The translations under genes and the position numbers were made by a program. A DNA stretch of 64,000 nt from assembly GCF_001426945.1 (NCBI RefSeq), contig NZ_LMFS01000001.1, positions 2,598,609 to 2,662,608 of the forward strand, given 5' to 3'. The notes beneath the pieces were generated by a model. It searched no databases and was not told the origin of the DNA. It worked only from the letters and a program-made list of their open reading frames with translations. Shown here one piece after another: positions 53,137 to 63,409 of this stretch. Source of the DNA: Pseudolabrys sp. Root1462. GTDB taxonomy: Bacteria; Pseudomonadota; Alphaproteobacteria; Rhizobiales; Xanthobacteraceae. The stretch's first letter is position 1. Every line of letters begins with the position of its first letter.

Positions 53137-55776
53137 ATGCGCACCGACACCGCTCCACTCATCCGCCTCACCGACTACCGGCCGCCGGACTGGCTGGTGG
53201 AGACCGTCCACCTCGACGTCACCCTGCACCCGACGGAAACCCGCGTGCGGGCCAGTCTCGCGCTCATACCCAATCCCGCCGTGCCGCCGGCCCCGCTGGT
53301 GCTCGATGGCGACGGCCTGACGCTGGTGTCGCTGCGCCGCGACGGCGTCAGCCTGCCGGCCGACAGTTACATTGCGACACCCGACAAGCTCACGATCCCG
53401 CAACCGCCGAACCGCCCGTTCCGCCTCGACATTGAAACCGTGGTCGATCCGACCGCCAATACGCAATTGTCCGGATTGTATCGCTCGAGCGGCACCTGGT
53501 GCACGCAGTGCGAGGCCGAGGGCTTCCGCCGCATCACCTATTTCCCGGATCGCCCCGATGTGATGGCGGTCTATTCGACGCGCATCGAGGCCGACAAGAG
53601 CGAAGCGCCCGTGCTGCTCGCCAACGGCAACCTCATCGACAGCGGCGAATTGCCCGATAACCGGCATTTCGCGGTCTGGCACGACCCGCACAAGAAGCCT
53701 TCTTACCTGTTCGCCCTGGTTGGCGGCGACCTCGCCTCGATCGAGGACAAGTTCACCACGATGACCGGCCGCGACGTGACGCTGCGCATCTATGTCGAGC
53801 ACGGCAAGGAAGATCGCGCCGACTATGCCATGGACGCGCTGAAGCGCTCGATGCGGTGGGATGAGGAAGCCTTCGGCCGCGAATACGATCTCGACATCTT
53901 CATGATCGTCGCCGTGTCCGACTTCAACATGGGCGCGATGGAGAACAAGGGCCTCAACGTCTTCAACGACAAATACGTGCTGGCCTCCGGCGAGACCGCG
54001 ACCGATGGCGACTTCGCCGGCATCGAGAGCGTCATCGCCCACGAATACTTCCACAACTGGACCGGCAACCGCATCACCTGCCGCGACTGGTTCCAGCTCT
54101 GCCTCAAGGAAGGCCTGACCGTATTCCGCGATCAGGAATTCACCAGCGACATGCGCTCGCGGCCGGTCAAGCGCATTGCCGACGTGCGCACATTGCGCGC
54201 CGCGCAATTCGTCGAGGACTCCGGGCCGCTGGCGCATCCGGTGCGGCCGGCCGCTTACAAGGAGATCAACAACTTCTATACGGCGACGGTCTATGAAAAA
54301 GGCGCCGAGGTCGTGCGCATGATGCAGACCCTGATCGGCCGCGAGGCGTTCCGCGCCGGCATGGATATCTACTTCGCCCGCCATGACGGCGAAGCCGCCA
54401 CCGTCGAACAGTTCATCCAGTGTTTCGCCGACGCCAGCGGCCGCGACATGACGCAGTTCATGCGCTGGTACGCGCAGGCCGGCACGCCCGAAGTCAACGT
54501 CAGGACGCAGTTCGACGCGGAAAGAGGCATTTACACCGTCACGCTCAAGCAATCGGTGCCGCCGACGCCGGGCCAAGCCACCAAAGCGCCGATGGTCATT
54601 CCGTTGCGCATGGGCCTCCTCGACAAGAACGGCCGCGAATTGCCGATCGTCCCGGTGGAAGGCGGCGCTATCCAGCGTGATGTGCTGGTGCTCGACAAAG
54701 CCGAACAGACCCTTACCTTCGGCGGCATGACGGAACGGCCGGTGCTGTCGATCAACCGCGCCTTCTCGGCGCCGATCAAGCTCGTTACCGATCTCACCAA
54801 CGCCGATTTCGCGCTGCTGGCGCGTCACGACAGCGATCCGTTCAACCGCTGGCAGGCGCTGCAGACCACCGCCATCCGCTTGCTGACCGACAATGTCGCG
54901 CGGTTGCGCGCCGGCGGCATGCCGCGCGCCGACGACAACCTGATCGGCGCGCTCGGCGCCATTCTCAACGATGAAAGCCTTGAGCCCGCCTTTATTGCGC
55001 TGGCGCTGACGCCACCTGGCGAAGGCGACATTGCCCGCGAAATCGGCCGTGACATCGATCCGGATAAGATCCACCTCGCCCGGCAAGCCTTGCGCGAGGA
55101 TATCGGCATCCGCCTCGGCGCCGACCTGTCGCTGACCTACGAGCGGCTGGCCTCGGCCGATCCCTACTCGCCGGATGCGGCATCCGCCGGCCGGCGCGCG
55201 CTGCGCAATGTGGCGCTCGACCTGTTGGCGGCAACCGGATCGTCGCCGGCGATCACGCGAGCCGCCGACCAATATGCCGACGCCGATAACATGACTGACC
55301 GCATGGCCGCTTTGGCGACGTTGGCGCAGCACGAGGTGCCGGAACGTGGCGAGGCGCTCGACGACTTCTACAAGCGCTACGCCGACAATGCCCTGGTCAT
55401 CGACAAGTGGTTCTCGCTGCAAGCAGCGAGCCCGCACAAGTCGGCGCTCGACAAGGTGCGCGGGCTGACCGCGCATCCGGCCTTCTCGATGGGCAATCCG
55501 AACCGCGTCCGCGCGGTGATCGGCGCCTTCGCGCAAGGCAACCTGACGCAGTTCAACCGCGCCGACGGCGCCGGATATGCCTTCGTCGCCGACAGCATCC
55601 TCGCCATCGATCCGAAGAATCCGCAGCTCGCGGCGCGGCTCGCCACCTCGTTCCGCACCTGGCGCACGCTGGAATCCGGACGGCGCGCGCTGGCCGAAAC
55701 GCAGTTGCGCCGCATCAAGGCGAGCCCGAACCTGTCGCGCGACCTCGCCGATATCGTTGAGCGCGCGCTCGGCTGA
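53137..55776 (+). CDS. pepN: aminopeptidase N (M1 family)
   Basis: The 879-residue protein is full length for the proteobacterial PepN branch. The exopeptidase motif GAMEN is at residues 266-270. The zinc motif is HEYFH (His302, Glu303, His306) with the third ligand Glu325 in LKEGLTVFRDQEFT. The C-terminal half is the helical PepN domain (from about residue 560, RHDSDPFNRWQALQTTAIRL). It removes N-terminal residues from peptides in the cytoplasm, and there is no signal peptide. The start ATG at 53137 has only a weak ribosome site. Confidence 0.95.
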   Translation: MRTDTAPLIRLTDYRPPDWLVETVHLDVTLHPTETRVRASLALIPNPAVPPAPLVLDGDGLTLVSLRRDGVSLPADSYIATPDKLTIPQPPNRPFRLDIETVVDPTANTQLSGLYRSSGTWCTQCEAEGFRRITYFPDRPDVMAVYSTRIEADKSEAPVLLANGNLIDSGELPDNRHFAVWHDPHKKPSYLFALVGGDLASIEDKFTTMTGRDVTLRIYVEHGKEDRADYAMDALKRSMRWDEEAFGREYDLDIFMIVAVSDFNMGAMENKGLNVFNDKYVLASGETATDGDFAGIESVIAHEYFHNWTGNRITCRDWFQLCLKEGLTVFRDQEFTSDMRSRPVKRIADVRTLRAAQFVEDSGPLAHPVRPAAYKEINNFYTATVYEKGAEVVRMMQTLIGREAFRAGMDIYFARHDGEAATVEQFIQCFADASGRDMTQFMRWYAQAGTPEVNVRTQFDAERGIYTVTLKQSVPPTPGQATKAPMVIPLRMGLLDKNGRELPIVPVEGGAIQRDVLVLDKAEQTLTFGGMTERPVLSINRAFSAPIKLVTDLTNADFALLARHDSDPFNRWQALQTTAIRLLTDNVARLRAGGMPRADDNLIGALGAILNDESLEPAFIALALTPPGEGDIAREIGRDIDPDKIHLARQALREDIGIRLGADLSLTYERLASADPYSPDAASAGRRALRNVALDLLAATGSSPAITRAADQYADADNMTDRMAALATLAQHEVPERGEALDDFYKRYADNALVIDKWFSLQAASPHKSALDKVRGLTAHPAFSMGNPNRVRAVIGAFAQGNLTQFNRADGAGYAFVADSILAIDPKNPQLAARLATSFRTWRTLESGRRALAETQLRRIKASPNLSRDLADIVERALG

Positions 55777-55958
55777 TCGCGCGCCCCGGCAGGCCCTTGA
55801 TCGGACTCACATTTCGGTGGGTAACGATTTTTAAATAATTGACTCCGGCGGACTCTCGACAAATCAGCCGCCATCGATTCCAATCGCCATACTGATTCGG
55901 TGCGATGTGCGGCGTCCGAACTCGGGGTGGCAGGGGAAATCGACAACGGAGGCCTTTT

Positions 55959-58253
55959 ATGGCGCGCGCCCACGTGGCGAGTGCGTCCGCATCGAGCGAT
56001 TCCATCAAGGGCCTCGCGCAATCGATCGCCAAACCGGCGTATCGACGCCTCCTGACAGCCGAGCCCTTGTTGCGCCGAGCGGTACCGGTGCTCATCATCG
56101 CGTTTCTCGTGACGATTTGCGTTGGCGCCGTGGTCCAGGTGCTCGATCAGCGCCGCCAGACCGTCGACATCGCCTTGCTGTCGATGGACGCCGCGGGTGA
56201 CGTGGTCGCATCGCACCTGCAGCGCCTGCCGACGACTTCGCGCGACGCCGTCGAGCGCCCGCAACAACTGCTCTCCGCCGCCCTGCCCGATTGGGCCGCC
56301 AGCAATGGCCGCAGTTTTCTCCTTACCGACGCGCACGGCGTCATCACCGCCGCCATTCCCTCCACCGATCGCACCGTCGGCCGCCGTCTAATCGATCTGC
56401 TCGGAGTGACCCAGCCGCTCACCACCTTCGGCGCCGACGCCGGCGTCCTCGAGATCACCACGCCGGCCGGCGACCGCGCACTTGCCACCGTCCGCGCTTT
56501 GGGCGCGCCGTTCGGTCAACTCGCCGTCGTACAAACCCGTGACTCCGCCATACGCACCACCCGCTCGCTCACCACGCTGACGGTGACCCTGTCGGCGACA
56601 ACCGGCTTCGTCGTCCTCATCCTCGGATTTGCCTTCCACTGGCAGGCCACACGCGCCCGCGAAGCCGACATGATCTACGAGACCGTGCGCTCGCGCATCG
56701 ATACCGCGTTGAACCGTGGCCGCTGCGGCCTGTGGGACTGGGATCTTGCGCGCGGCCGTATCTTCTGGTCGCAATCGATGTTCGACATGCTCGGTCTCGA
56801 GGCCAAGGAAGAGCTGTTGTCGTTCGGCGATGTCAGCAAACTCGTCCACCCCGACGATGTGCAACTCTACGATCTGGCCCGCGACCTCGCCGAAGCGCGA
56901 GTCGCGACGATCGATCAGGCCTTTCGCATGCGTCATGCCGGCGGCCAGTGGATCTGGCTCCGCGCCCGCTGCGAACTGGTGCGCCAGCCCGGCGACCAGG
57001 GTCTGCACCTGATCGGCATCGCCGTCGACGTCACGGAACAGAAGAGCCTGGTCGAGAAGACCGCCGCCGCCGACCTGCGCCTGCGCGACGCCATCGAGAC
57101 CATTCCCGAGGCCTTCGTGCTGTGGGATGCCGACAACCGGCTGGTGATGTGCAATTCGAACTTCCAGGATCTGCACACCCTGCCCGACGAAGCGATCGTC
57201 GCCGGCGCATCGTATGAATCGGTGGTCTCGCAAGGCCGCGAACCCGTCGTGCGCCGCACCGTGAGCGGCAGCGGCCCGACCAAGCCGGGCGCCCGCACAT
57301 TCGAGGCCCAGCTCGACGACGGCCGCTGGCTGCACATCAGCGAACGGCGCACCAAGGACGGCGGCTACGTCTCGGTCGGCACCGACATCACCAATATCAA
57401 GGCCCACGAGGAAAAGCTGGTCGACAGCGAAAAACGCCTGATCGCCACCGTCGCCGATCTGCGCGCCTCGCAGCAGCGCGCCGAGGAACTCGCCGGCAAA
57501 TATGCCGCGGAGAAGACCCGCGCCGAAGAAGCCAACCAGGCGAAATCGAAATTCCTCGCCAATATGAGCCATGAGCTGCGCACGCCGCTCAACGCCATTA
57601 TCGGCTTTTCCGAGATCATGCAGTCCGGCATGTTCGGTCCGCTTGGCGCTGAAAAATACGAAGAATACTGCAGCGACATTCACACCAGCGGCCAATATCT
57701 GCTCGACGTCATCAACGACATTCTCGACATGTCGAAGATCGAGGCCGGCCGCATGCGCCTCGATTTCGAGGATCTGGCGGTCGATGGTTTGCTCGCCGAG
57801 TCGATCCGCGTCGTATCGGCGCGGGCCAGCGAAAAGAAACTCGCGGTGACGTCGCGGATCGCCCCCGATCTCGCGCTCCGCGCCGACCGCCGCGCGCTGA
57901 AGCAGATCGTGCTCAACCTCCTGTCCAACGCCGTCAAGTTCACGCCCGCCGGCGGCCGCGTTGCCGTCCGCGGCCGCAGCACCGACAAATGCTTCGTGCT
58001 CAGCATTGCCGACACCGGCATCGGTATCGGCGCGGATGCGCTGGCCCGTCTTGGCCGGCCGTTCGAACAGGTCGAAAGCCACATCAGCAAGACGCACCAG
58101 GGCTCCGGCCTCGGTCTCGCCATTGCCAAGTCACTGGCCGAACTGCATGGCGGCCGCATGCGCATCCGCTCGACGCCGGGCCGTGGCACCATCGTCACGG
58201 TGCGTCTGCCGCTTCTGCCGCAATGCCCGCTGCCGAAGGAAGAAGCGGCCTGA
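55959..58253 (+). CDS. PAS-domain sensor histidine kinase (PleC/DivJ-like)
   Basis: The start ATG at 55959 is 6 bases after GGAGG; 764 residues. The order is TM1 (about 38-60), a periplasmic sensor region with a variable loop (about 60-200), TM2 (about 205-230) and PAS 1 with PAC (about 245-375, CGLWDWDLARGRIFWSQSMF). PAS 2 follows (about 385-480, IPEAFVLWDADNRLVMCNSN), then a coiled coil (about 487-530), HisKA with His538 (ANMSHELRTPLNAIIGFSEI) and an ATPase domain (NLLSNAVKF, DTGIGI, GSGLGLAIAK). The MFGPLG segment after the H-box is typical of alphaproteobacterial PleC/DivJ cell-cycle kinases. No response regulator is adjacent. It converges on glnE with a 3-base gap. Confidence 0.92.
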   Translation: MARAHVASASASSDSIKGLAQSIAKPAYRRLLTAEPLLRRAVPVLIIAFLVTICVGAVVQVLDQRRQTVDIALLSMDAAGDVVASHLQRLPTTSRDAVERPQQLLSAALPDWAASNGRSFLLTDAHGVITAAIPSTDRTVGRRLIDLLGVTQPLTTFGADAGVLEITTPAGDRALATVRALGAPFGQLAVVQTRDSAIRTTRSLTTLTVTLSATTGFVVLILGFAFHWQATRAREADMIYETVRSRIDTALNRGRCGLWDWDLARGRIFWSQSMFDMLGLEAKEELLSFGDVSKLVHPDDVQLYDLARDLAEARVATIDQAFRMRHAGGQWIWLRARCELVRQPGDQGLHLIGIAVDVTEQKSLVEKTAAADLRLRDAIETIPEAFVLWDADNRLVMCNSNFQDLHTLPDEAIVAGASYESVVSQGREPVVRRTVSGSGPTKPGARTFEAQLDDGRWLHISERRTKDGGYVSVGTDITNIKAHEEKLVDSEKRLIATVADLRASQQRAEELAGKYAAEKTRAEEANQAKSKFLANMSHELRTPLNAIIGFSEIMQSGMFGPLGAEKYEEYCSDIHTSGQYLLDVINDILDMSKIEAGRMRLDFEDLAVDGLLAESIRVVSARASEKKLAVTSRIAPDLALRADRRALKQIVLNLLSNAVKFTPAGGRVAVRGRSTDKCFVLSIADTGIGIGADALARLGRPFEQVESHISKTHQGSGLGLAIAKSLAELHGGRMRIRSTPGRGTIVTVRLPLLPQCPLPKEEAA

Positions 58254-58256
58254 CCG

Positions 58257-61208
58257 CTACGGCTCGCTGCCCAAGATCCGCACAAAACTCGCCCGCACCT
58301 TGGCCTGCGTCTCGAGCAGCGTGGCGTTGAGCGTGGCGAAATCCGGCACGTCGGCGGCGCGGATCAGGAGCCGCAACAAGCCGGGGCCGGCAGTCTTGGC
58401 GTCGAACGGCCCGGCAAGGCAGAGCCGCAAGATCTGCGTCAGGTCCTGATAGAGCTGCACCGCCGGGCGCAGCACCTCGGCATCCTCCACCGCGATCAGC
58501 CGCAGTTGCCGCGCCGCTTCGAGGACGCGTGCCGTCGACGGTTCGAGAATGCCGGGATGCTCGTGCGCGTGCACGAGCTGCAGGTACTGGGCGATGAATT
58601 CGAGATCGACCAGGCCGCCTTTGGCGTATTTGAGATCCCAGGGAGTAGCATCGCCCTTCTCCTTGGCGATCGCGCCGCGCATCTCGACGACATCGCCGGC
58701 GATCTGCTCGGCATCGCGCGGCCGGCACAGGATGTCGCGGATCACGGCATTGACGCGGTCGGCGAAGGCCTCCGGCGCGGCGACGACGCGCGCCCGGGTC
58801 AGCGCCATGTGCTCCCAGGTCCAGGCCTCGTTTTCCTGGTAGTGGATGAAACTGCCGAGCTGCGTGGCGAGCGGCCCCGCCTGCCCGGACGGCCGCAGCC
58901 GCATGTCGACCTGATAGAGCGCGCCGTAGTTGGTTTGCGCGGTGAGCGTGTTGATGAGGCGCTGCGTCAGCCGGGCGAAATACTGGGCGCCATAGAGCGG
59001 CCGCCGGCCGTCGGATTCCGGCTGTTCGCCGTCGAAATCGTAGATCAGGATGAGGTCGAGATCGGAGGTCGCCGTCATTTCACGGCCGCCGAGCTTGCCC
59101 ATGGCGATGACCGCCGCCTGCTCATCCTTCACATGGCCGTAGGTCGCCGCGAACGTCTCGGTGACGGCGCGATGCACCGCCCGCAGCACCGCGTCGGCGA
59201 GACGCGCATAGGCCTCGCCGGCGACGCGCGCGATCAGCGTTCCGGACAGCACGCGCACGCCGATCAGGAACATGTATTCCAGCCCGAACATGCGAATGCG
59301 CTCGAGCAGCTCCTCGGGGTAGCGGGCCTGGGCCAGCGCCGCATCGAGCCGGCGTTGCAACTCGGCGTCATCCGGCAGCGCGCCGAAGAAGCTGGGATCG
59401 ACCAGCGCGTCCATGACATGCGGATAGCGCGCCAGCGTATCGCCGAGACGCGGCGCGGTGCCGAGCACCAGCGCGATCAGCGCGATCAGGTCGGGCTTCT
59501 GCCGCAACAGCGACAGCAGGCGCGCCGCGCCATGCAGGTTGCCGAGGAAATGATCGAACAGCACCAGTGTGGCATTCGGATTGTCGGTGCGGCCGATCTG
59601 TTCGAGCAGCACCGGCAGCACGCCAACCAACTGGCCGCGCACGGTCTCGCCCATCAGCGAGCGATGCTCGCCCTTCAGCCATTGCCGCACGATGCCGGAA
59701 GCCTCGAGCGGCGCGCGAAAGCCCATTTCGCCAAGCAGCGCCACGGTCTTCTGGTCGTCGGCCGCGTCGGGGAAGTTCAACGCGAGCGCGTCGGCTTCCT
59801 CCTCCTGCTTCTCGAACAACCGCTCATAGTGCCGCTGCACCGTTTCGAGGTGCCCGACCAGCACCTTGGCGAAGGCATCGCGATCGGCGAAGCCGAAGAA
59901 GCGCGCGAAGCGCTCGACCTCGGCGCGCGTTTCCGGCAGTTGCTGGGTCTGCTGGTCGTTGACCATCTGCAGGCGATGCTCGACGGCGCGCAGGAAGACA
60001 TAGGCCGCCTTCATGTCATCGCGCACGGCGGCGTCGATCCAGCGATCGTCGCAGAGCTTGTCCAGCGTCGTCAGCGTTTCGCGGTCGCGCAGATGCGGGT
60101 TGCGGCCTCCGGCGATCAGTTGCTGGGTCTGGGCGAAGAACTCGATCTCGCGAATACCGCCGCGGCCGAGCTTGATGTTGTGGCCCTCGACCGCGATGTC
60201 GCCGTGGCCGCGGAAGGCATTGATCTGCCGCTTCATCGCATGCACGTCGGCGACGGCGACGAAATCGAGATACTTGCGCCAGACGAACGGCGCCAATTCC
60301 TGCAGGATCGCCTCGCCCGCCGCGATATCGCCGGCGCAGGGACGGCCCTTGATCAGCATGGCGCGTTCCCAATTCTGCCCCATGCCTTCGTAATAGGCGA
60401 GCGCCGCCGGCGTCGAGATGGCGATGCCGGTCGAGCCGGGATCGGGCCGCAGCCGCAGATCGGTGCGGAACACATAGCCGTCGCCGGTGTGCTCCTGCAG
60501 GATCTTCACCACGCGCTGCGTGATGCGAACAAACGTCGGCGCCGCCTCCACGCCTTCAGCCAGCGGCGCCTTGTCGGGATCGAAGAAGACGATGAGGTCA
60601 ATGTCGCTGGAATAGTTGAGTTCGAAGGCGCCCATCTTGCCCATGGCGAGCACGATGTAACCGCTTCCGGCGTCCGGCTGCGTCGTGTCGGCAGGTTGCA
60701 GTCTGCCCGCGCGGGCCGCTTCGGCGAGCGCAAAGCGCACCGCGGCCTTCACCGCGGTGTCGGCGAGATCGGTCAGCCCCTGCGTTGCCCGCATCACCGG
60801 CCAGGCGCCGCCGATATCGGCGAGCGCGATCAGCAGCGCCGCCTCGGCCTTCATCCGCCGCAGCGCGCGCATCGCGGTTTCGATATCGTCCGCCGCCGCG
60901 GCACTGCGGCCCTGGGTGGCGAGCAGCCCGGCGAGATGCGCGTCCGGATCGGCGTTCATCAGCGCGAGGAAGCGCGCCGGATCGGCGGTCACGAGGTCCC
61001 AGAGAAACGGCGAACTTTCGGCGAGACTCGCGATCAGGGTCGCGACCATCGGCCGCGCCGTCAGCAGCGCCCGCAGTTCGGCGGCTTCGGTCGCCGCGTT
61101 AAGCCAGTCCGCCACGCGCGCATGCGCCGCCTCGCCGTCGTTGAGAAACGGCGCGGAAACGATGCGTTCGGCCAGCGTCAGCCCGGCATGCTGATTCGGC
61201 GCATTCAT
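58257..61208 (-). CDS. glnE: bifunctional glutamine synthetase adenylyltransferase/deadenylylase
   Basis: The 983-residue protein has the duplicated nucleotidyltransferase layout of GlnE. The N-terminal deadenylylase core is FELNYSSDIDLIVFFDPD and the C-terminal adenylyltransferase core is MTATSDLDLILIYDFDG. Helical regions follow each (GRGGIREIEFFAQTQQLIAG; YAKGGLVDLEFIAQYLQLVH). It sets glutamine synthetase activity in response to PII and glutamine. The start ATG at 61208 overlaps the histidine kinase stop by 4 bases (ATGA), so it is translated from the same message as the two-component genes. Confidence 0.96.
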   Translation of the reverse strand: MNAPNQHAGLTLAERIVSAPFLNDGEAAHARVADWLNAATEAAELRALLTARPMVATLIASLAESSPFLWDLVTADPARFLALMNADPDAHLAGLLATQGRSAAAADDIETAMRALRRMKAEAALLIALADIGGAWPVMRATQGLTDLADTAVKAAVRFALAEAARAGRLQPADTTQPDAGSGYIVLAMGKMGAFELNYSSDIDLIVFFDPDKAPLAEGVEAAPTFVRITQRVVKILQEHTGDGYVFRTDLRLRPDPGSTGIAISTPAALAYYEGMGQNWERAMLIKGRPCAGDIAAGEAILQELAPFVWRKYLDFVAVADVHAMKRQINAFRGHGDIAVEGHNIKLGRGGIREIEFFAQTQQLIAGGRNPHLRDRETLTTLDKLCDDRWIDAAVRDDMKAAYVFLRAVEHRLQMVNDQQTQQLPETRAEVERFARFFGFADRDAFAKVLVGHLETVQRHYERLFEKQEEEADALALNFPDAADDQKTVALLGEMGFRAPLEASGIVRQWLKGEHRSLMGETVRGQLVGVLPVLLEQIGRTDNPNATLVLFDHFLGNLHGAARLLSLLRQKPDLIALIALVLGTAPRLGDTLARYPHVMDALVDPSFFGALPDDAELQRRLDAALAQARYPEELLERIRMFGLEYMFLIGVRVLSGTLIARVAGEAYARLADAVLRAVHRAVTETFAATYGHVKDEQAAVIAMGKLGGREMTATSDLDLILIYDFDGEQPESDGRRPLYGAQYFARLTQRLINTLTAQTNYGALYQVDMRLRPSGQAGPLATQLGSFIHYQENEAWTWEHMALTRARVVAAPEAFADRVNAVIRDILCRPRDAEQIAGDVVEMRGAIAKEKGDATPWDLKYAKGGLVDLEFIAQYLQLVHAHEHPGILEPSTARVLEAARQLRLIAVEDAEVLRPAVQLYQDLTQILRLCLAGPFDAKTAGPGLLRLLIRAADVPDFATLNATLLETQAKVRASFVRILGSEP

Positions 61209-62671
61209 CCCGCCATCTGTAGCGGTCCGGCGCGCGGCAAGGCAATGATGCTCTTCAATCCCGGCGCATTGTCGCCGAGCGTCAGGTCGCCGCCGTGCAA
61301 CCGCGCGACCGCCGCGGCAAGGCTCAGTCCCAGCCCGGACCCGGGCAGCGACCGGCTTTGCTCGAGCCGCACGAAGCGCTCGAGCGCCCTCGCCCGGTCC
61401 GCTTCGGGAATGCCCGGGCCGTTGTCCGCCACGATGAGCAGCACGCGGTCGCCCTCATTGGCGGCCTGGATCACGATCTCGAGCGGCGGGGCGTCGGCCG
61501 GCCGATCCGGCGACACGCTGTACTTGATGGCGTTGTCGACGAGATTGGCGACCGCCTGGCTGACCAGATCGCGGTTGCCCTTCAGCATTGCCGGCGTCTC
61601 CGCATCGACCCTGAGTGCGATGCCCTTTTCGTCGGCGAGCGGCTCGTACAACTCGCCGATGTCGCGCGCCACCTCGGCGGCGTCGAACTCGGCCATGTCG
61701 TCGCGCGCTTGACCGGACTCGGCGCGCGCGATCATCAGCAGCGCATTGAAGGTGCGGATCAGTCCGTCGGATTCCTCGATCGTGCCTTCGAGCGCGGCGC
61801 GGTACTCGCTCTCGCTCGCCGCCGTGCGCAAGGCTTCCTCGGTGCGGTTGCGCAGCCGCGTCAGCGGTGTCTTGAGGTCATGAGCGATGTTGTCGGAGAC
61901 TTCCTTGAGCCCATGCATCAGCGCCTCGATGCGCTCGAGCATGATGTTGAGGTTTTCGGCGAGACGGTCGAGTTCGTCGCCGGTGCCATCGACCGGCAAC
62001 CGCTCGCCGAGATCGCCGGCCATGATGCTGCGGCTGGTCTCGGTCATGGCATCGACGCGGCGCAATACGCGCCGGGTGACGAACAGTCCGCCGCCAAGGC
62101 CGAGCACAATGACGAGCGCCACCGACCAGCGGCCGGCCGAGAGCACGATGTCGTAGAGCCGCTCGCGCTCCTCCAGATCGCGGCCGACCAGAATGCGGAA
62201 GCCGCCCGGCAACTGAAAGACGCGCACCAGCGCATTGTGAATCGGCTGGTTCGCGCCTTCGGTCTCATCGAGCCGGCGATACGGCGTTTCGATCCAGCCG
62301 TTGCTTTCCAGGATGCCCGGCGGCAATGCGGTCACGTTGCCGGAGAGCGTGTCGCCGTTGAAGGTCGTCACCAGGTAAAGGCTGGAGCCCGGCCGACGGG
62401 CTCGGGCGTCAACGGTGAGGACCAGCCGGCGAATGCCGCCGAGCCGGTATTGCTCGGACAGGCCGGTGATTTCGGCGTTGACGGTGTCGGTGATCTGCTC
62501 GGTGATCAAGCGGCGGGTGTTGAGTGCGAAATAGCCAAGCAGCGCCACCGCGAACAGCGCGAACACGGTCAGGTAAACCAGCGTCAGCTTGAAGGTCGTG
62601 GTGCGGAACAGCTTGCCGAGCGCGCTCAAGGAGCGCGAGGCCTTCTCGTTCACCGGGGGCGCCTGATTCAT
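61205..62671 (-). CDS. HAMP-domain sensor histidine kinase
   Basis: The 488-residue protein has TM1 (about 29-50, [20 protein letters not shown]), a periplasmic region of about 130 residues, TM2 (about 182-202) and HAMP ([20 protein letters not shown]). HisKA with His264 follows ([20 protein letters not shown]), then an ATPase domain ([30 protein letters not shown]). It is the partner of the response regulator 57 bases upstream. The order protease, regulator, kinase, glnE is conserved in Rhizobiales (I recall it in Sinorhizobium next to degP1). A cell-envelope signal is plausible given the adjacent DegP-like protease. Confidence 0.94.
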   Translation of the reverse strand: MNQAPPVNEKASRSLSALGKLFRTTTFKLTLVYLTVFALFAVALLGYFALNTRRLITEQITDTVNAEITGLSEQYRLGGIRRLVLTVDARARRPGSSLYLVTTFNGDTLSGNVTALPPGILESNGWIETPYRRLDETEGANQPIHNALVRVFQLPGGFRILVGRDLEERERLYDIVLSAGRWSVALVIVLGLGGGLFVTRRVLRRVDAMTETSRSIMAGDLGERLPVDGTGDELDRLAENLNIMLERIEALMHGLKEVSDNIAHDLKTPLTRLRNRTEEALRTAASESEYRAALEGTIEESDGLIRTFNALLMIARAESGQARDDMAEFDAAEVARDIGELYEPLADEKGIALRVDAETPAMLKGNRDLVSQAVANLVDNAIKYSVSPDRPADAPPLEIVIQAANEGDRVLLIVADNGPGIPEADRARALERFVRLEQSRSLPGSGLGLSLAAAVARLHGGDLTLGDNAPGLKSIIALPRAGPLQMAG

Positions 62672-62728
62672 GGAACTATCTTAGACGAGGCCGTTTCGGC
62701 CCCCTAGCAGCAAGTCATCGGACCTGGC

Positions 62729-63409
62729 CTAGCGCGCGCCGTCGCGGATCATGTAGCCGGCGCCGCGCACCGTATGCAGCAGCGGCTGGGCAAAGCCCTT
62801 GTCGATCTTGGAGCGCAGGCGGGAAATATGCACGTCGATGACGTTGGTCTGCGGGTCGAAGTGATAGTCCCAGACGTTCTCGAGCAGCATCGTGCGGGTC
62901 ACGACCTGCCCAGCGTGCTTCATCAGATATTCGAGCAGCCGGAATTCCCGCGGTTGCAGGGTGATCTCCTCCTCGCCGCGACGCACCATGTGCGACAGCC
63001 GATCGAGTTGCAGATCGCCGACCCGCAGTTCAGTCTCCTCATTGCGGCCGCCGCGGCGGCGCGACAGCACCTCGACGCGGGCCAGCAGTTCGGAGAAGGA
63101 ATATGGCTTGGGCAGGTAATCGTCGCCGCCGGCGCGCAGACCCTTCACCCGGTCGTCGACCTGGCCGAGCGCGGACAGGATCAGCGCGGGCGTCTCGATG
63201 CGCTTCTTGCGGAGTTCGCCGATGACCGAGAGGCCATCGCGTTTGGGCAACATGCGGTCGACGATGAGCACGTCATATTGGCCGTCCAGCGCCAGGGCGA
63301 GGCCATCCTCGCCGTCGGTGGCCGCGTCGGCGACGTGGCCGACCTCGCGAAAGGCCTTCACCAGATAGTCGGCGGCATCCCGATCGTCTTCGATAATCAG
63401 AAGGCGCAT
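62729..63409 (-). CDS. OmpR-family response regulator
   Basis: The start is the ATG at 63409, opening MRLLIIEDDRDAADYLVKAF; 226 residues. The receiver has the acidic pair Asp8/Asp9, phospho-acceptor Asp51 (LIVDRMLPKRDG) and Lys in YLPKPYSF. The effector is an OmpR/PhoB winged helix (LQPREFRLLEYLMKHAGQVV, VIDVHISRLRSKIDKG). A longer start at 63496 would add 29 unconserved residues. It is cognate to the kinase downstream. Targets are unknown; the adjacent DegP-like gene is a candidate. Confidence 0.95.
   Translation of the reverse strand: MRLLIIEDDRDAADYLVKAFREVGHVADAATDGEDGLALALDGQYDVLIVDRMLPKRDGLSVIGELRKKRIETPALILSALGQVDDRVKGLRAGGDDYLPKPYSFSELLARVEVLSRRRGGRNEETELRVGDLQLDRLSHMVRRGEEEITLQPREFRLLEYLMKHAGQVVTRTMLLENVWDYHFDPQTNVIDVHISRLRSKIDKGFAQPLLHTVRGAGYMIRDGAR

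Noticed and set aside
53011-55536. 841-codon minus-strand frame opposite pepN
   Set aside because: The plus strand has GAMEN and HEXXH-E motifs in a complete PepN; the opposite frame is a composition shadow.
55820-55860. A/T-rich stretch before the PAS kinase (GTAACGATTTTTAAATAATT) as a CtrA box
   Set aside because: It only partly matches TTAA-N7-TTAAC; the spacing and first half-site are off, so I do not call it.
58506-61712. 1068-codon plus-strand frame opposite glnE and the histidine kinase
   Set aside because: The minus strand encodes full-length GlnE with both nucleotidyltransferase motifs; the plus frame spans two genes and is Arg/His/Gly-rich without motifs.
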